DNA from: Acidobacteria bacterium 28-9
GTDB lineage: Bacteria; Acidobacteriota; Blastocatellia; Pyrinomonadales; Pyrinomonadaceae
DNA: 64,000 bases
Direction of reading: 5' to 3'
NCBI GenBank assembly: GCA_002050355.1
Contig: MWYY01000030.1
Coordinates: 120,240 to 184,239, forward strand
Each line of letters opens with the position of its first letter. Position 1 is the first letter of the stretch. Made by a program: the position numbers and the translations under genes. The notes beneath the pieces were generated by a model. It saw only the letters and a program-made list of their open reading frames with translations. It ran no database searches and was not told where the DNA came from. This document shows, in pieces, positions 1-8,466 of this stretch.

Positions 1-2
1 TC

Positions 3-512
3 GCGCCCGCCGATTACGGTTTCACCGTTTTGCGAAAATATGAAGCGATTGACAATGCCGAAGACGTGAAACAAAACGCTGACGGAAGTTGGACAATCAA
101 ATCCGGCGCGCGCGTTCGGGTTCTTCTGACAATGGTTGCTTCCGCAAGACGTTATCACGTTGCGCTGGTTGACCCGTTGCCCGCAGGCTTGGAAATTCTA
201 AATCCTGAACTTGCGGTTACGGAAACAATTCTGCAAGACGACGCGGGAAATTCTTCAGTAATCGATTACGGAAGCAGAAGCTACGGACGCGGGTTTTACA
301 ACTGGCGTTGGACGTGGTTTGAACATCAGAATTTCCGCGACGAACGCGCCGAAGCGTTTAGCTCTCTGCTGTGGGAAGGCGTTTATAAATATACTTATGT
401 AACGCGCGCAACCACGCCCGGACAATTTGTTGTGCCGCCCGCGAAAGCCGAAGAAATGTATCATCCCGAAACTTTCGGGCGCACGGGAACGGATTTTGTG
501 AAGGTTGAATAA
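3..512 (+). CDS. Bacterial alpha-2-macroglobulin, C-terminal part (5' end outside window)
   Basis: The reading frame is open from the window edge, so only about the last 169 residues are seen. The sequence matches the end of bacterial alpha-2-macroglobulins, which are large periplasmic or surface proteins that trap proteases. Visible family signatures are VALVDPLPAGLEILNP, then FEHQNFRDERAEAF, and the final segment PPAKAEEMYHPE followed by GRTGTDF. The bait region and thioester motif would lie upstream, outside the window. A strong hairpin follows the stop codon. An 80 bp relic of this same 3' end occurs at 12754-12833, next to a paralogous glycosyltransferase, which shows that this locus was once duplicated. 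Confidence 0.85.
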   Translation, partial: APADYGFTVLRKYEAIDNAEDVKQNADGSWTIKSGARVRVLLTMVASARRYHVALVDPLPAGLEILNPELAVTETILQDDAGNSSVIDYGSRSYGRGFYNWRWTWFEHQNFRDERAEAFSSLLWEGVYKYTYVTRATTPGQFVVPPAKAEEMYHPETFGRTGTDFVKVE

Positions 513-522
513 TGGCAAATTA

Positions 523-564
523 AGAAAAAGCCGTCGAGATTTTATATCATCGGCGGCTTTTTCT
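523..564. terminator. Bidirectional intrinsic terminator
   Basis: The arms AGAAAAAGCCG and CGGCTTTTTCT form an 11 bp stem, extended by TCGA-like pairing in the interior. Runs of A and T on either side let it work in both directions. It lies 11 bases after the alpha-2-macroglobulin stop codon. A second, weaker inverted repeat (CAGCCCGAA at 600-608 and TTCGGGCTG at 651-659) sits between it and the convergent glycosyltransferase gene. Confidence 0.75.
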
Positions 565-695
565 ATATCTTTTGAAATCCCGCCGAAGAAACAAAGCGGC
601 AGCCCGAACGCCGGAAACGGAACGACATCTTTCACTATCGCTGCCTGTGATTCGGGCTGTCGCCTTATTTTTCCAACCGCTCCAGACTCACGAAT

Positions 696-2759
696 TTATT
701 CAATCTTTGGATTTCGCAGCGGCGAAATCTGTTCAAGCGGTTCGGCTGCCACGCGCTCTATTTGGCGGGTGAGCAATTCGCTGATTGCGTCATCTGCCGG
801 AGCGTTTTCTTTGGCAATTCGGTAAGCCCGCAATGCTTCTTCGCGCTTTCCTACTTTGAGATACTGATTGCCGAGTTCCACCGCGTTGTGAAACTTCTTC
901 GGGTCAAGGGCGACGGCTTCGGACAACAGTTTTATCGCTCCTTCGATGTCCGGCTCGGCTGTGTAAATTTTGTTCCTTGCACGCATAGTAAGCCTGAACA
1001 CCTTTGTGTCAGGGTCACGAAACGTGTCGCGAAAAACGAACAAGTTTCCAAACCGCGCTATCGGAGTCGCGTCACGGAAAGCGGGCTTGGCGCGGACTTG
1101 CCTCCCACCCATAAAAATCGTGCCGCTGACCATTTCACTGTTCAGCCTTTCCCCGTCGCGTTCGAGATTTTCTCCAACCCAATCAAGTTCTCGCCTTTTC
1201 CTTTCTGCTTGATGAACCGGATAGAGGAGGAAAGGTATTTCGCCTGCGGGTCTTAAGTTCTCGTTATAATATTTCACCAATTCCTTGACGCGCAGTTCCG
1301 CGTCAATTCCCTCATCGGCAAAATAAAGATAGGCGCGTTCCGAGCCGCCGACGGTTTCGTTGTAATACTCCCACGGGCGCAGAACAGGAATCGCCGATGC
1401 CAAAGCAGCGATTAAGGCACAGGCGACCGCACCGCGCAAAAAATAAGACTTGGATTTGATTGCCTTGTAAATTGCCAGCGATGCCAATAAAGCCAGTGGC
1501 GGAACGACCGGAAGCGCGTGTCTGATTCCGCCGTAAGCCGAGCCTGTGGCAAGAATAATCAAAAAAAGGACGGCTAAACCAATCACGCCAAACAGAGGCG
1601 CAAAGAATTCTCGCGGAATTTTGCGGATGATTAGTAAAACGGCGCCGATTGCCGTCAGAAGCAGCAAACCGAGCGGGAGTTTGACGGCAATCATACCCAA
1701 GGAAAGATAGAAAGGTTCTTTTTTGTAAGTCCTGCCGAAAGCGAAAACGGAGCGGGCGCGTCCTTCCGCCCCGGCGCGAATCGTGTCCGCCATTCCCCAA
1801 GTGTAGGCGCGGGGAAACAGATGTCCGCGCACCATAATATTCAAACCGGCTCGGTAGCGCGGCGAATTAACATCGCTGATTTTCTCTACCAGAGAGCGGT
1901 TGAATTGTTCCTCGGAAGTTGCCGGACTTTCGCTAAAGCGGAACAGATAAAAGCTCCACAGGACAATCATCGCTCCGATTAAAACCGCCGCTACCAATCC
2001 GACACGGCGCAGGCGAACGGCAACGCCAGCGTCCTTTGCCCAAAAAATTGCCATTAAGATTCCGATAATCGCAACCGCCAGCATTGTGATAACTGCTGAA
2101 TGTTTTGCGCTCAAAGCCAATCCGAGAGTGACGGCGGCGTAAATCAAATCAACCGTCCGCCACGTTTTGAACGCCACCACAGCCAATAAAACGGCGATTG
2201 TCGAAAGCAGTGCGACGGGCAAATCAGTCATCACCACCGGAAAATGAGCGGCAACCGTCGGGTCAATCACCAAAAAAGCGGTGGCGGCTAAAGCAATCAC
2301 ACCTCCGAACACGCGCCGCGCCGCCACAGCGAACAAAAACAACAGCAAGCCGTTCAAAGCAAACATCGCCATCCGCGAACGGCTTTGAATTACATCAGGG
2401 TCGTTGTTGAGATAAACGTCTTCTTCGACAAACTTGCGCTCATCCGCCTTGTCCTGAAGAGTGCGGTAAGGAGAAAGTTGATAGCCGAAACTCGAAACAA
2501 AAGCTCCAACCCACAATTTAACGAGCGGCGGATGTTCGGGATTAAGGCGAAAATCGCCGGTTTGAACGTATGCCGCGCCCGCGCCGATGTGATAAGCCTC
2601 ATCAATCGTAAAACTGTCGAGCCGCGTCGCAACGCTTGAACGCACAACAGCAAAGCCAATCAAACCAAGCAACACCAGAAAGAAAATCAAATGCCGCTTC
2701 GACAATGAAAACTTTGCGGTCTTCCCATCTATCATTTTATTTTCGATTTCATATACCAT
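696..2759 (-). CDS. GT39-family membrane glycosyltransferase with C-terminal TPR (copy 1)
   Basis: This 687-residue protein resembles the ArnT/PMT family, which moves sugars from lipid-phosphate carriers to acceptors at the outer face of the inner membrane. A short cytosolic N-terminus is followed by a first membrane segment at about residues 24-41. The catalytic loop has the TIDEAYH acidic pair at 53-54 and the motif NPEHPPL at 73-79. Many further hydrophobic segments follow, up to about residue 460. Roughly residues 600-665 look like tetratricopeptide repeats (ALDPKKFHNAVELGNQYL). It is clearly paralogous to the gene at 12869-14941 and more distantly to the one at 61114-63213. The upstream SnoaL-like gene ends 9 bases before its start. 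Sugar and acceptor cannot be told from the sequence. Confidence 0.8.
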   Translation of the reverse strand: MVYEIENKMIDGKTAKFSLSKRHLIFFLVLLGLIGFAVVRSSVATRLDSFTIDEAYHIGAGAAYVQTGDFRLNPEHPPLVKLWVGAFVSSFGYQLSPYRTLQDKADERKFVEEDVYLNNDPDVIQSRSRMAMFALNGLLLFLFAVAARRVFGGVIALAATAFLVIDPTVAAHFPVVMTDLPVALLSTIAVLLAVVAFKTWRTVDLIYAAVTLGLALSAKHSAVITMLAVAIIGILMAIFWAKDAGVAVRLRRVGLVAAVLIGAMIVLWSFYLFRFSESPATSEEQFNRSLVEKISDVNSPRYRAGLNIMVRGHLFPRAYTWGMADTIRAGAEGRARSVFAFGRTYKKEPFYLSLGMIAVKLPLGLLLLTAIGAVLLIIRKIPREFFAPLFGVIGLAVLFLIILATGSAYGGIRHALPVVPPLALLASLAIYKAIKSKSYFLRGAVACALIAALASAIPVLRPWEYYNETVGGSERAYLYFADEGIDAELRVKELVKYYNENLRPAGEIPFLLYPVHQAERKRRELDWVGENLERDGERLNSEMVSGTIFMGGRQVRAKPAFRDATPIARFGNLFVFRDTFRDPDTKVFRLTMRARNKIYTAEPDIEGAIKLLSEAVALDPKKFHNAVELGNQYLKVGKREEALRAYRIAKENAPADDAISELLTRQIERVAAEPLEQISPLRNPKIE

Positions 2760-2768
2760 ACGGCGTTT

Positions 2769-3356
2769 CTATTTTTGCCTTCGTAATTTGCGCCACAGCA
2801 AAAAACTGATAACCAGCAATACAAGACTCGGAATTAAACCGATAAGCAAACCCTTAACAAACGGAACATTTCCCCGAGGGGTGTCAATATCATGGCGGTG
2901 ATTCCAAACCTCGGCAATCTTTCCGTCTTTGAAGCGAAACACATTGATAATCGGAATTTGCTCGCGTCCGCCCAATATTTTCATCCACCAGGTCGTCGGC
3001 TGAAATTTCCACTGCCAGCGCGTCGCCACCCTATCGCATTCGGCGATCTGATAGTCAATGCTCCCGGTCATATTGCCGTTTTCCCAGAAGAAAGCGGCGA
3101 TTTTCTTTTGCTCGTCGGATGGTTCGGTAATTCCTTTCCGGTCGCCAATGTCGTGGGCGACGTATTCAGGCGCGAAGATTTCGTCAATCGTCGCCGGATT
3201 ATTTGAAAACCAGACATTTTCGTAAAACCGTCGGGCGAGAGCCTTGTTTTTTTCTTCGATTTCCTCGCTGCATGGCGGGGGAATGGAATCCTGCGCTTGA
3301 GTGCAGGTAATTGCAAACAGTAAATTCAGCAGTATTAAAAAAATTATTCTGTTCAT
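2769..3356 (-). CDS. Secreted SnoaL/NTF2-like protein with C-terminal membrane anchor
   Basis: The protein has 195 residues. Residues 1-21 look like a signal peptide (FLILLNLLFAITCTQAQ). The middle is a SnoaL-type NTF2-like fold, supported by ARRFYENVW, APEYVAHD and VFRFKDGKIAEVW. A hydrophobic segment near residues 168-186 followed by RKLRRQK suggests an anchor facing the periplasm. The start is set by an AGAGGA ribosome binding site 7 bases before ATG. SnoaL-like proteins are either small enzymes (cyclases, isomerases) or binding proteins, and no catalytic role can be assigned here. The gene lies between an N-terminal relic of a GT39 gene (3383-3613) and a complete GT39 gene, so it appears to interrupt a duplicated glycosyltransferase locus. 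Confidence 0.7.
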   Translation of the reverse strand: MNRIIFLILLNLLFAITCTQAQDSIPPPCSEEIEEKNKALARRFYENVWFSNNPATIDEIFAPEYVAHDIGDRKGITEPSDEQKKIAAFFWENGNMTGSIDYQIAECDRVATRWQWKFQPTTWWMKILGGREQIPIINVFRFKDGKIAEVWNHRHDIDTPRGNVPFVKGLLIGLIPSLVLLVISFLLWRKLRRQK

Positions 3357-3382
3357 AGCATTTTCCTCTTTTATTTATTGTG

Positions 3383-3613
3383 CTAAACACGGATTATTTT
3401 TCCTTCCCATTTCATAAACCGCACCGCGTTGTTGCAGACTGCTCCGATGTGATAAGCCTCGTCAATCGTAAAACTGTCGAGCCGCGTCGCAACGCTTGAG
3501 CGCAGAACAGCGAAACCAATTAGCGCGAACAACACCAGAAAGAAAATCAAATGTCGCTTCGACAAAGAAAACTTTGCGGCTTTTCCAGTTGGCGTTTCAT
3601 TTTCGATTTTCAT
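3383..3613 (-). pseudogene. N-terminal fragment of a GT39 glycosyltransferase
   Basis: The first 58 or so codons match the N-terminus of the GT39 genes at 696-2759 and 12869-14941, including KFSLSKRHLIFF and the catalytic-loop start TIDEAYHIGA. The frame then runs into unrelated sequence (VCNNAVRF) and stops after 76 codons. The upstream DNA, including the AAGGA ribosome binding site, matches that of the copy at 14941. It is a truncated relic, not a functional enzyme: the NPEHPPL loop and all but one membrane segment are missing. Confidence 0.85.
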
Positions 3614-3727
3614 AATGTTTGTTCCTTTATCCGGCGTAGTTTCTCTTGAATGCCAAGCGTTGCGGGAAACAGAGAGCGTTTGTTCAACTTCACTAAGCCG
3701 CAGTTAAAATTCTTTTACGCGAAGTAT

Positions 3728-4783
3728 CTAACGGGATTCTTTGGGGACGCGGACTTCGCCCCAGTTCGGAAATCCATTAAGCCCGGGCGTATCGGTCATC
3801 TGCGTCTCGCCCGTGCCGTTGCTGTTGATTGTCCAGAGCTGGAATCTGCCCCGAGACACCGGTCTGTGGAAGATAATTTTCTTGCCGTCGGGCGACCACG
3901 AGCAAGTTAAGTCCGCCACCGTGTTATCGGTCAGTTGTATTTGACCCGTGCCGTCCGCGTCCATGACGCAAATCTCGAAGTCAGTACCACCTTTCCGGCA
4001 CAAGTAGATAATGCGCTTGCCGTCCGGCGACCAGGCGGGAGCGCGCTCCTCTTCGGAGTTATTGGTCAGCCGTTCTCGCTTACCCTTACCGTCCGCTTTT
4101 ATGAGGTAGATTTCGGCGGTAGCGGAATCGAGTTTATCGTCGGCGACGAGGTGGCTCGTGAATATAATGTTCCGTCCGTTCGGTGACCAGTCAGGGTCTT
4201 CGTCAATCGCCTCCGGGCTGTTCGTGATGTTCTTGGGCAGGGCGGTTTTTTTGAGAACATCGTTGACGTTCATCACGAAGATATCGTTGTCAATCGTGGC
4301 TGCGCCGGGGAATGGTTTGGTCGGGCGACCCGAGCCTGATGCCGAAGCATGAAAGGCGATTTTCTTACCGTCTGAAGACCACGTGGCGGAACTACCTCGC
4401 GCTAACAATGTCTGCTCGGTGCCGTCTGTATTCATCAGGAACAGGTGTGAAGTGTTGAGCGGTTCTTCCTCAACTCGAAGACGGTTGCTGTCGAAGACTA
4501 TCTTGCTTCCGTCCGGCGAAAGTGTCGGGAAATTGTCAGCGTATTTGTTCTCTGTTATGCGTCGCACGTTCGTGCCGTCCCCATTCATCAGATAAATTTG
4601 GGAAGCGAAGAGATTCGACTTGGGATCGTGGCGCGTGCTGACAAACGCGATAGTCGAGGTCATCACATTCTTCTTTTCCTGCTGTTCTCGAACCTGCGCC
4701 CGCGCTCCGACAAAAACCGCAACGGAAACTCCAATAATTATCAATGCGGTAAGCACCACATTCTGGATACTTTTGTTTTTCAT
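3728..4783 (-). CDS. TolB-like PD40 beta-propeller protein, membrane-anchored (copy 1)
   Basis: The protein has 351 residues. A hydrophobic N-terminal segment at residues 9-27 would anchor or export it to the periplasm. It is followed by at least five PD40/TolB blades, visible as repeats of the pattern W-S-P-D-G-K-K-I-x-F (NFPTLSPDGSKIVF, PDWSPNGRNIIF, PAWSPDGKRIIY, SWSPDGKKIIF). Such propellers usually act in binding or scaffolding, so no enzymatic role is inferred. An AAAGGA site precedes the ATG. The stop codon TAG lies inside a GTTAGAT core (3726-3732, read on the minus strand), which resembles an integron core site. It is a close paralogue of 15056-16117, with near-identical 5' DNA. Confidence 0.8.
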   Translation of the reverse strand: MKNKSIQNVVLTALIIIGVSVAVFVGARAQVREQQEKKNVMTSTIAFVSTRHDPKSNLFASQIYLMNGDGTNVRRITENKYADNFPTLSPDGSKIVFDSNRLRVEEEPLNTSHLFLMNTDGTEQTLLARGSSATWSSDGKKIAFHASASGSGRPTKPFPGAATIDNDIFVMNVNDVLKKTALPKNITNSPEAIDEDPDWSPNGRNIIFTSHLVADDKLDSATAEIYLIKADGKGKRERLTNNSEEERAPAWSPDGKRIIYLCRKGGTDFEICVMDADGTGQIQLTDNTVADLTCSWSPDGKKIIFHRPVSRGRFQLWTINSNGTGETQMTDTPGLNGFPNWGEVRVPKESR

Positions 4784-4857
4784 CTTTATTTTCCTTTCAC
4801 AATAGACTTGATTTTTTTATTTTTCCTTTTCTAAAACGTAATCTTGATGGTTTAGCC

Positions 4858-4970
4858 GTCTAACAGCCGAGTTATCGTGGGCGGAAACCGCCAAATGCGA
4901 ACTGACGGACAAAAGATAACGCGATAATAAAGTCGCTGTGCGCGCCCTCACGTCCAATGATTTGTTCCGG
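4858..4970 (-). repeat. Integron attC-like site 1
   Basis: Read on the minus strand, an imperfect inverted repeat starts 13 bases after the stop codon of the NTF2-like gene at 4984 and ends at a perfect GTTAGAC core (GTTRRRY, R' type, 4858-4864). The R'' end is degenerate (CCGGAAC). The left arm contains TTGGACGTGAGGGCG. The arms pair in blocks separated by an unpaired spacer, as in attC. From the GTT at 4964 downward the site matches attC-like site 2 (16193-16305) with only one difference seen, although the flanking genes differ. Confidence 0.65.
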
Positions 4971-4983
4971 GCGTGTTACAGAA

Positions 4984-5454
4984 TTATTTTGCACGTTTAT
5001 TCCAAATAACGTGCGTTTGCTTCCACACACCATTTTCATTTCTTCTGCTAATCCATAAATAATTTGCCGTATTCTCCGTGATTTCGCCGGTTTTCTTATT
5101 CTTTAAAATTTCTTTTGCCCAGCCCCGGTCAATGGCTGTATCTCCGTTAATCCGCACTTCCTCGCTGTGGTATTCCGTTTTTACCTCAAATATTACCCAC
5201 AATTGCCGCATCAGATTAAGCGCATTTTCTAGTCCTGAGACGGGCGGCAGACCGTCGGGAATTAAAACAATGTCCGGGGCGGAATGTCGTCTGAGCGGCT
5301 CAATGTCATTCGGCGCGTTCTCCGCCTTCTGTATTTCACTTCTCATCCGGTTGATATATTTAACTTCCTCTGTTACGGAAGATTTGGATTTTGTCTGCGA
5401 AACGGCGGATGCCGCTACAATCAGAATCAAAATTATTAAAAAAGAAAGTTTCAT
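4984..5454 (-). CDS. Secreted NTF2-like (DUF4440-type) protein
   Basis: The protein has 156 residues. An N-terminal signal peptide (LSFLIILILIVAASAVSQ) is followed by one NTF2-like domain. The end shows the usual strand pattern GDTAIDRGWAKE, then NYLWISRRNENGVWKQTHVIW. I chose the ATG at 5454 because an AGG ribosome binding site lies 5 bases upstream; a GTG two codons earlier falls inside that site. DUF4440 proteins are mostly of unknown function. Its stop codon is followed directly by an attC-like site, so it looks like the last gene of a cassette shared with the frameshifted NTF2 gene upstream. Confidence 0.7.
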   Translation of the reverse strand: MKLSFLIILILIVAASAVSQTKSKSSVTEEVKYINRMRSEIQKAENAPNDIEPLRRHSAPDIVLIPDGLPPVSGLENALNLMRQLWVIFEVKTEYHSEEVRINGDTAIDRGWAKEILKNKKTGEITENTANYLWISRRNENGVWKQTHVIWNKRAK

Positions 5455-5502
5455 ATTCACCTCGTTATTGTTCTACGACGCGGATTTTATAACCGAAGAA
5501 AA

Positions 5503-6076
5503 TCAAACAACTGCCTTTGTCCGACGTGAACGCCTCCGCCAGAGCCACGCCAAAATCATCACTACAATAACTCCGATAACTCCAACAAGAAAGCCGGCGG
5601 CGCGGTCAAACCAACGCGCCACCGTCCAGGGCGCGGGATACCTTCTGATAACTTGCCATCTGCCGTCCTGCTTTACCCAAACATCTACGAGCGGCGCGGT
5701 CGTGCTGACCTCTAAAAAATCCGCTTCGCCGTTCGGCGGTAAAATCCAGCGTCGAGCGCACGACAGCCGTATCGCCCAATGTCGTGACGTGCATATTGTC
5801 GTAACGAAAGTCGAGCCAGTCGGAATCTTCAATGCCGTTTTTCAGCCACTGTTCGCGGTTAGTCGGCGAATCGTCATCTACCATTCCGAGAATAAAAAAG
5901 TCCTTATGAATAATTTGCTCCAAACGATTTTTATCTTTGCGCTCTAACGCCTGCATCCATTCGTTTGAAAGCGCGACGAGTTCCTCAGCGTCGGCGGAAT
6001 TCTCCGTTTGCGCGTGTGCAGAAAAAGGCAAAAACAAAAATCCTGCTAACGCGATGTGTAAAATTAACCGTCTCAT
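5503..6076 (-). pseudogene. NTF2-like secreted protein interrupted by a frameshift
   Basis: The 5' part encodes a signal peptide (LILHIALAGFLFLPFSAHAQ) and most of a DUF4440/NTF2 domain up to VVRSTLDFTA. The domain then continues in another frame (EADFLEVST, VWVKQDGRWQVIRRY) and ends with a membrane segment FLVGVIGVIVVMILAWLW and a basic tail. A single-base insertion or deletion near 5735-5745 explains this. Joined, the two parts give a protein of about 190 residues. The start at 6076 follows a GGAAAGAG site. It may be a true pseudogene or a sequencing error in an otherwise intact gene. Confidence 0.7.
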
Positions 6077-6120
6077 TTTGTTTTCTCTTTCCATTTCAGT
6101 TAACGAATAAATTAAAATCA

Positions 6121-6150
6121 TTTAGAAACGGATTGCCGCCCGTTTCTAAA
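6121..6150. other. Hairpin between two minus-strand genes
   Basis: TTTAGAAACG (6121-6130) and CGTTTCTAAA (6141-6150) form a perfect 10 bp stem around a 10-base loop. It lies 16 bases after the stop of the 6167 gene and 44 bases before the start of the next gene. It could be a weak terminator or an operator. A shorter palindrome with the same half-sites occurs at 25859-25874. Confidence 0.4.
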
Positions 6151-6166
6151 CGATAGATTTGATTAT

Positions 6167-6700
6167 TTAATTCTGTCCCGGCGGGTCGGGCTGCGGATTA
6201 AAACCTTCCGCCAGTCCGGGATACATAAACAAAGTTCCGCCGGTTTGTTTGTTGAACACTTCCATTGTCGGAACGACGGTGCAGCGATTGCGCCGCGTCG
6301 CGTCTTCCGGGTCAATGCCGACCTCGGCGCGAAATTGAAATCCGCCTTCGATTGCCGTTCCGCCCTGCGGGATAACAAGGCGGCTGACGGCAACGCCCGG
6401 TCGTAAATTAAATGTGTCGGGCGTTCCAAAGGTTCGTCCGTTCGCGTCGTAAAACCTGATTTGGACGCGGCAAGGTCTTAGATTCGGGTCATTCACAACC
6501 GAACCGTCACCGTCAACTCTGACTAAATTGAGCCGGGCGTTTTGGACTGCCGGAAGCAAGGTGACAATCCCGAATTGGACTTTTCCGTCAACCTCTTTAA
6601 TTGCGCTAACCCGATTGACGTTCCACACGGCGAACCCGATGAGAACGCCGACGACAACACCCAAGGCGAGTGTTTTTGCTAATGTTTGTTTTGTTTTCAT
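6167..6700 (-). CDS. Hypothetical exported protein
   Basis: I do not recognise this 177-residue protein. Residues 1-34 are a basic, then hydrophobic export or anchor segment (TLALGVVVGVLIGFAVW). The remainder looks like a beta-sandwich domain with two cysteines (RPCRVQIRF and NRCTVVPTM) that could form a disulphide. The C-terminus is Pro/Gly rich (PQPDPPGQN). The ribosome binding site GAGAGG supports the start. It lies directly downstream of another exported protein gene (6776-7399) in the same direction, and the two may be co-transcribed. Confidence 0.6.
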   Translation of the reverse strand: MKTKQTLAKTLALGVVVGVLIGFAVWNVNRVSAIKEVDGKVQFGIVTLLPAVQNARLNLVRVDGDGSVVNDPNLRPCRVQIRFYDANGRTFGTPDTFNLRPGVAVSRLVIPQGGTAIEGGFQFRAEVGIDPEDATRRNRCTVVPTMEVFNKQTGGTLFMYPGLAEGFNPQPDPPGQN

Positions 6701-6775
6701 AATTTTTACCTCTCTAATTTTCCTTATTTTTCTTTTGTTTTTACTTTCTAAATTGCAAATGAGTCATCCACCCGG

Positions 6776-7399
6776 CTAAGGCACATCCACGAGGTAGCCG
6801 GAGATTGCGAAAATGAGGCTGCCGCTGCCTGTCGTGAAATTGCGGTTCGCAAACGCGCCGGGGGTTTTGCCTGCGTCGAAATAGAGTTTCATCTCCTCGC
6901 TGGCGACGAACTGGTCGGAACCTCCGAAGGCTGGAAAGTTTGCCTGCGGGTGCAGCACTACCGCGTGATTGGTGTTGCTCTCGCGGGTGATAAGCGCGAA
7001 TAATTTCTGTCCCGCAGGGATGCCGCCATAGACGGAAACATGCTCGACAACCAGCCGCTTGCCCGGCGGAACAGTTGCGAATGTGCCGCTCGCCGTGGCT
7101 GCTCCAGCCGTGAAGTCGGCGAATGTTTGACTGAGATAAGGCTGCCGGGCATCGTTCACGTCGCGCACCCAAACCGGATTTGCCGTCGTGCTGTCAATAT
7201 TAACCGTCGGCGCTCCCGTAATGCCGACGTTCCACGCGCCCGACTGCTGCGCCTGCACCGTCGGCGAGTTGACGACATTGACATCTTTCGAGCTACCGCC
7301 GCCTTGCCCTTGTGTAGTTGTCGGGACGACCGCGCCGATTAATCCGACGAGTGCCGTTATGCCGAAGAAAACGATAATCAAGTTCTTAATTTTATCTAT
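6776..7399 (-). CDS. Hypothetical exported protein with a possible ATA start codon
   Basis: This protein of about 207 residues is not recognised. A hydrophobic export segment (FFGITALVGLIGAVV) precedes a Gly/Ser/Gln-rich linker and a beta-rich domain (PGKRLVVEHVSVYG). The only standard start codon is a TTG at 7381, which has no ribosome binding site. An AGGAG lies 7 bases before an in-frame ATA at 7397-7399, which would give the more usual basic N-terminus DKIKN. I therefore place the start at 7399 and mark it as uncertain. Confidence 0.55.
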   Translation of the reverse strand: MDKIKNLIIVFFGITALVGLIGAVVPTTTQGQGGGSSKDVNVVNSPTVQAQQSGAWNVGITGAPTVNIDSTTANPVWVRDVNDARQPYLSQTFADFTAGAATASGTFATVPPGKRLVVEHVSVYGGIPAGQKLFALITRESNTNHAVVLHPQANFPAFGGSDQFVASEEMKLYFDAGKTPGAFANRNFTTGSGSLIFAISGYLVDVP

Positions 7400-7423
7400 T
7401 GTTATGCTCCTTCTTTTAGTAAT

Positions 7424-8254
7424 TTAATTTTTCGTCGTCGTCTCCGGCGCGACGAATGTTGCTTGCGTGGCGATTATCTGCCAGCGACCGTCGCGTTTGA
7501 CGAATGTGTCGGTGAACATAAAATTCCGGTCAAAGTTCCCGTTTTTGTCTTTGCCGATCCGATGCAGACGACCTGTTACGACAGCCGTGTCGCCATAGAC
7601 GCGCACCTTCACATCGGAAAGTTCGGCGCTTGTGACGGTGTTGGTGTTCGACAGCGTATCCGCTATGTCTTCCGTCTTGTTGAACATTTTGCCGACAGCG
7701 TTAATCGCGGTATATTCGTCGGCGTAAGTGCGTTCAAACCACGCTTTGTCCTTGTTTTTATTCGCGTCTTCCCATTCGCGTTCGATTTGTCTTAATGTTT
7801 GTTCGTCGGTGAACGGCGAGTTGTCGGCTTCGACGACTTGCCAGCGTCCGCCGCGCTTCATCCAGACGAGCGTCCGGTGGCGGTAATCTGAAAAATCCTT
7901 TCCTTTGAATTGCCCTCTATCGGCGACCTTAAACCGCATCACCGCCATATCCGCGCCCTTAAACTTCACCGTGAAGTCGAAGGGCGTGTAGGTGAAATTC
8001 TTCAGATTGGGATTGGATTGTCTTTCTTTGAAGTCTTTCAAACTATTCTCGATTAGCCCGGTTTTGTTCCCTCCGCTGCGGTTGGAAAAGTCGTCGGCGA
8101 TAAACCGATTGAGCGCGTCGCGGTCGCCGCGTTCGATTGCCACTCTGAATTCCTGCTGAAGCCGAATCAATTCCTGTTCGCCCGCGCCGTTTTGCGCGAA
8201 AGCCGAAACGATTGAAACGAGTGTCAACAACGTGATTGCAAGTAGTTTTTTCAT
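7424..8254 (-). CDS. Secreted protein with two NTF2-like (DUF4440) domains
   Basis: The protein has 276 residues with a clear signal peptide (LLAITLLTLVSIVSAFAQ). Two NTF2-like domains follow, roughly at residues 24-140 and 150-270. Each starts with a long helix (EQELIRLQQEFRVAI; QIEREWEDANKNKDK) and ends with the strands typical of the fold (RGGRWQVVEAD; RDGRWQIIATQA). It is a paralogue of 24698-25540 with the same tandem architecture. DUF4440 domains usually have no known enzymatic role; two copies in one chain mimic the normal NTF2 dimer. The gene is single and has its own upstream region with no attC-like site. Confidence 0.75.
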   Translation of the reverse strand: MKKLLAITLLTLVSIVSAFAQNGAGEQELIRLQQEFRVAIERGDRDALNRFIADDFSNRSGGNKTGLIENSLKDFKERQSNPNLKNFTYTPFDFTVKFKGADMAVMRFKVADRGQFKGKDFSDYRHRTLVWMKRGGRWQVVEADNSPFTDEQTLRQIEREWEDANKNKDKAWFERTYADEYTAINAVGKMFNKTEDIADTLSNTNTVTSAELSDVKVRVYGDTAVVTGRLHRIGKDKNGNFDRNFMFTDTFVKRDGRWQIIATQATFVAPETTTKN

Positions 8255-8466
8255 AAAAATCTCCTATGTTTATTTTTTGCGAACTGATTGTTTGTCAAAT
8301 TCGCCACTAGGATACGGAAAACGCGGCGGCTTGTGCAGGCATAGATATGCTGTTTTGTCAGTTGTTAGTTGTTCGATTGAGAAGCAGGAATGGAAAACAA
8401 AAAAGTCCGTTGCCAGAACGAAAACAACGAACTGCGGATAACTGACGGCAGACTATTTATGAAATC

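Noticed and set aside
255..1256. Long frames opposite the alpha-2-macroglobulin and glycosyltransferase genes
   Set aside because: They are antisense shadows without family resemblance or ribosome binding sites.
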